From the NCBI GenBank assembly GCA_027449805.1, contig DAIDKY010000041.1, forward strand, positions 1 to 6,904: DNA of 6,904 nucleotides, written 5' to 3'. The stretch is from a bacterium. Its GTDB lineage: Bacteria > Patescibacteriota > Saccharimonadia > UBA4664. Made by a program: the position numbers and the translations under genes. Positions 6,831 to 6,904 of this stretch are shown piece after piece; within the stretch, counting starts at the first letter, position 1, and each line of letters begins with the position of its first letter. The notes below the pieces were generated by a model, which was not told where the DNA came from, searched no databases, and worked only from the letters and a program-made list of their open reading frames with translations.

Positions 6831-6904
6831 CTAACTAATAGGTACCTGCATAAAAAAAGTACTCAACACCAAAAAACTCCAAAAAACCCACCTGGAAGCC
6901 CCGC
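6831..6904 (+). other. Non-coding A-rich stretch to the right edge, probable leader of the next transcript
   Basis: No open frame of useful length is present on either strand. It holds an A-rich run and CCAAAAAAC twice (6869-6877 and 6879-6887), then a GC-rich edge. On the minus strand the same bases read AGGTGGG followed by T6, which could be the second arm and T-tract of a terminator for a minus-strand gene further right, but the first arm would lie outside the window. Confidence 0.35.

Noticed and set aside
6807..6904. tmRNA (ssrA) gene directly after smpB
   Set aside because: No tRNA-like end, tag frame or typical 5' end is visible; only a possible promoter and leader can be supported.
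6875..6904. Rho-independent terminator on the minus strand (AGGTGGG then T6)
   Set aside because: The matching first arm would lie beyond the right edge, so the hairpin cannot be shown from this window.
1..6904. CRISPR array, insertion sequence, tRNA or prophage features
   Set aside because: No regularly spaced repeats, transposase motifs, terminal inverted repeats or tRNA-like cloverleaf sequences were seen on either strand.

Overview
The window looks like a compact bacterial chromosome segment, most likely from Patescibacteria (Candidate Phyla Radiation), with Saccharibacteria as a tentative guess. The basis is family-level: short gaps and a convergent gene overlap, promoters placed so that mRNAs would be leaderless, an arginyl-tRNA synthetase whose HIGH motif reads TLAN, and a UvrD-type helicase that appears to continue into a nuclease-like tail. 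G+C is moderate. TGA is used as a stop (smpB), so the UGA=Gly code of Gracilibacteria/Absconditabacteria does not apply. The lineage is an inference; no search was possible.

Layout. (1) 1-2178, minus: a UvrD/PcrA-like superfamily 1A helicase of which 726 residues are visible; it stays open to the left window edge, so its C-terminus lies outside. (2) 2179-2271: a 93-bp divergent intergenic region with an extended -10 element on each strand. (3) 2272-4281, plus: a 669-residue membrane protein with a cytoplasmic PP2C-like domain lacking the usual catalytic aspartates, one transmembrane helix, a helical stalk and a C-terminal beta-propeller-like region. (4) 4268-5890, minus: argS, whose 3' end overlaps gene 3 tail-to-tail by 14 bp. 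(5) 5891-6073: a 183-bp AT-rich divergent region with two copies of an 11-bp repeat. (6) 6074-6340 and 6348-6806, plus: a small cysteine-free ArsR-type regulator followed after 7 nt by smpB. (7) 6807-6904: non-coding in what is visible, starting with a good -35/-10 pair for a transcript that leaves the window.

How the genes relate. Helicase (DNA repair), argS (translation) and smpB (ribosome rescue) are housekeeping functions. The unusual gene is the membrane pseudophosphatase/propeller protein, which looks like a sensor or scaffold linking outside and inside of the cell. The ArsR-type gene probably controls itself and smpB through the AT-rich repeats. The two minus-strand genes share an identical promoter-to-ATG spacing that predicts leaderless transcripts, whereas the three plus-strand genes carry Shine-Dalgarno-like sequences.
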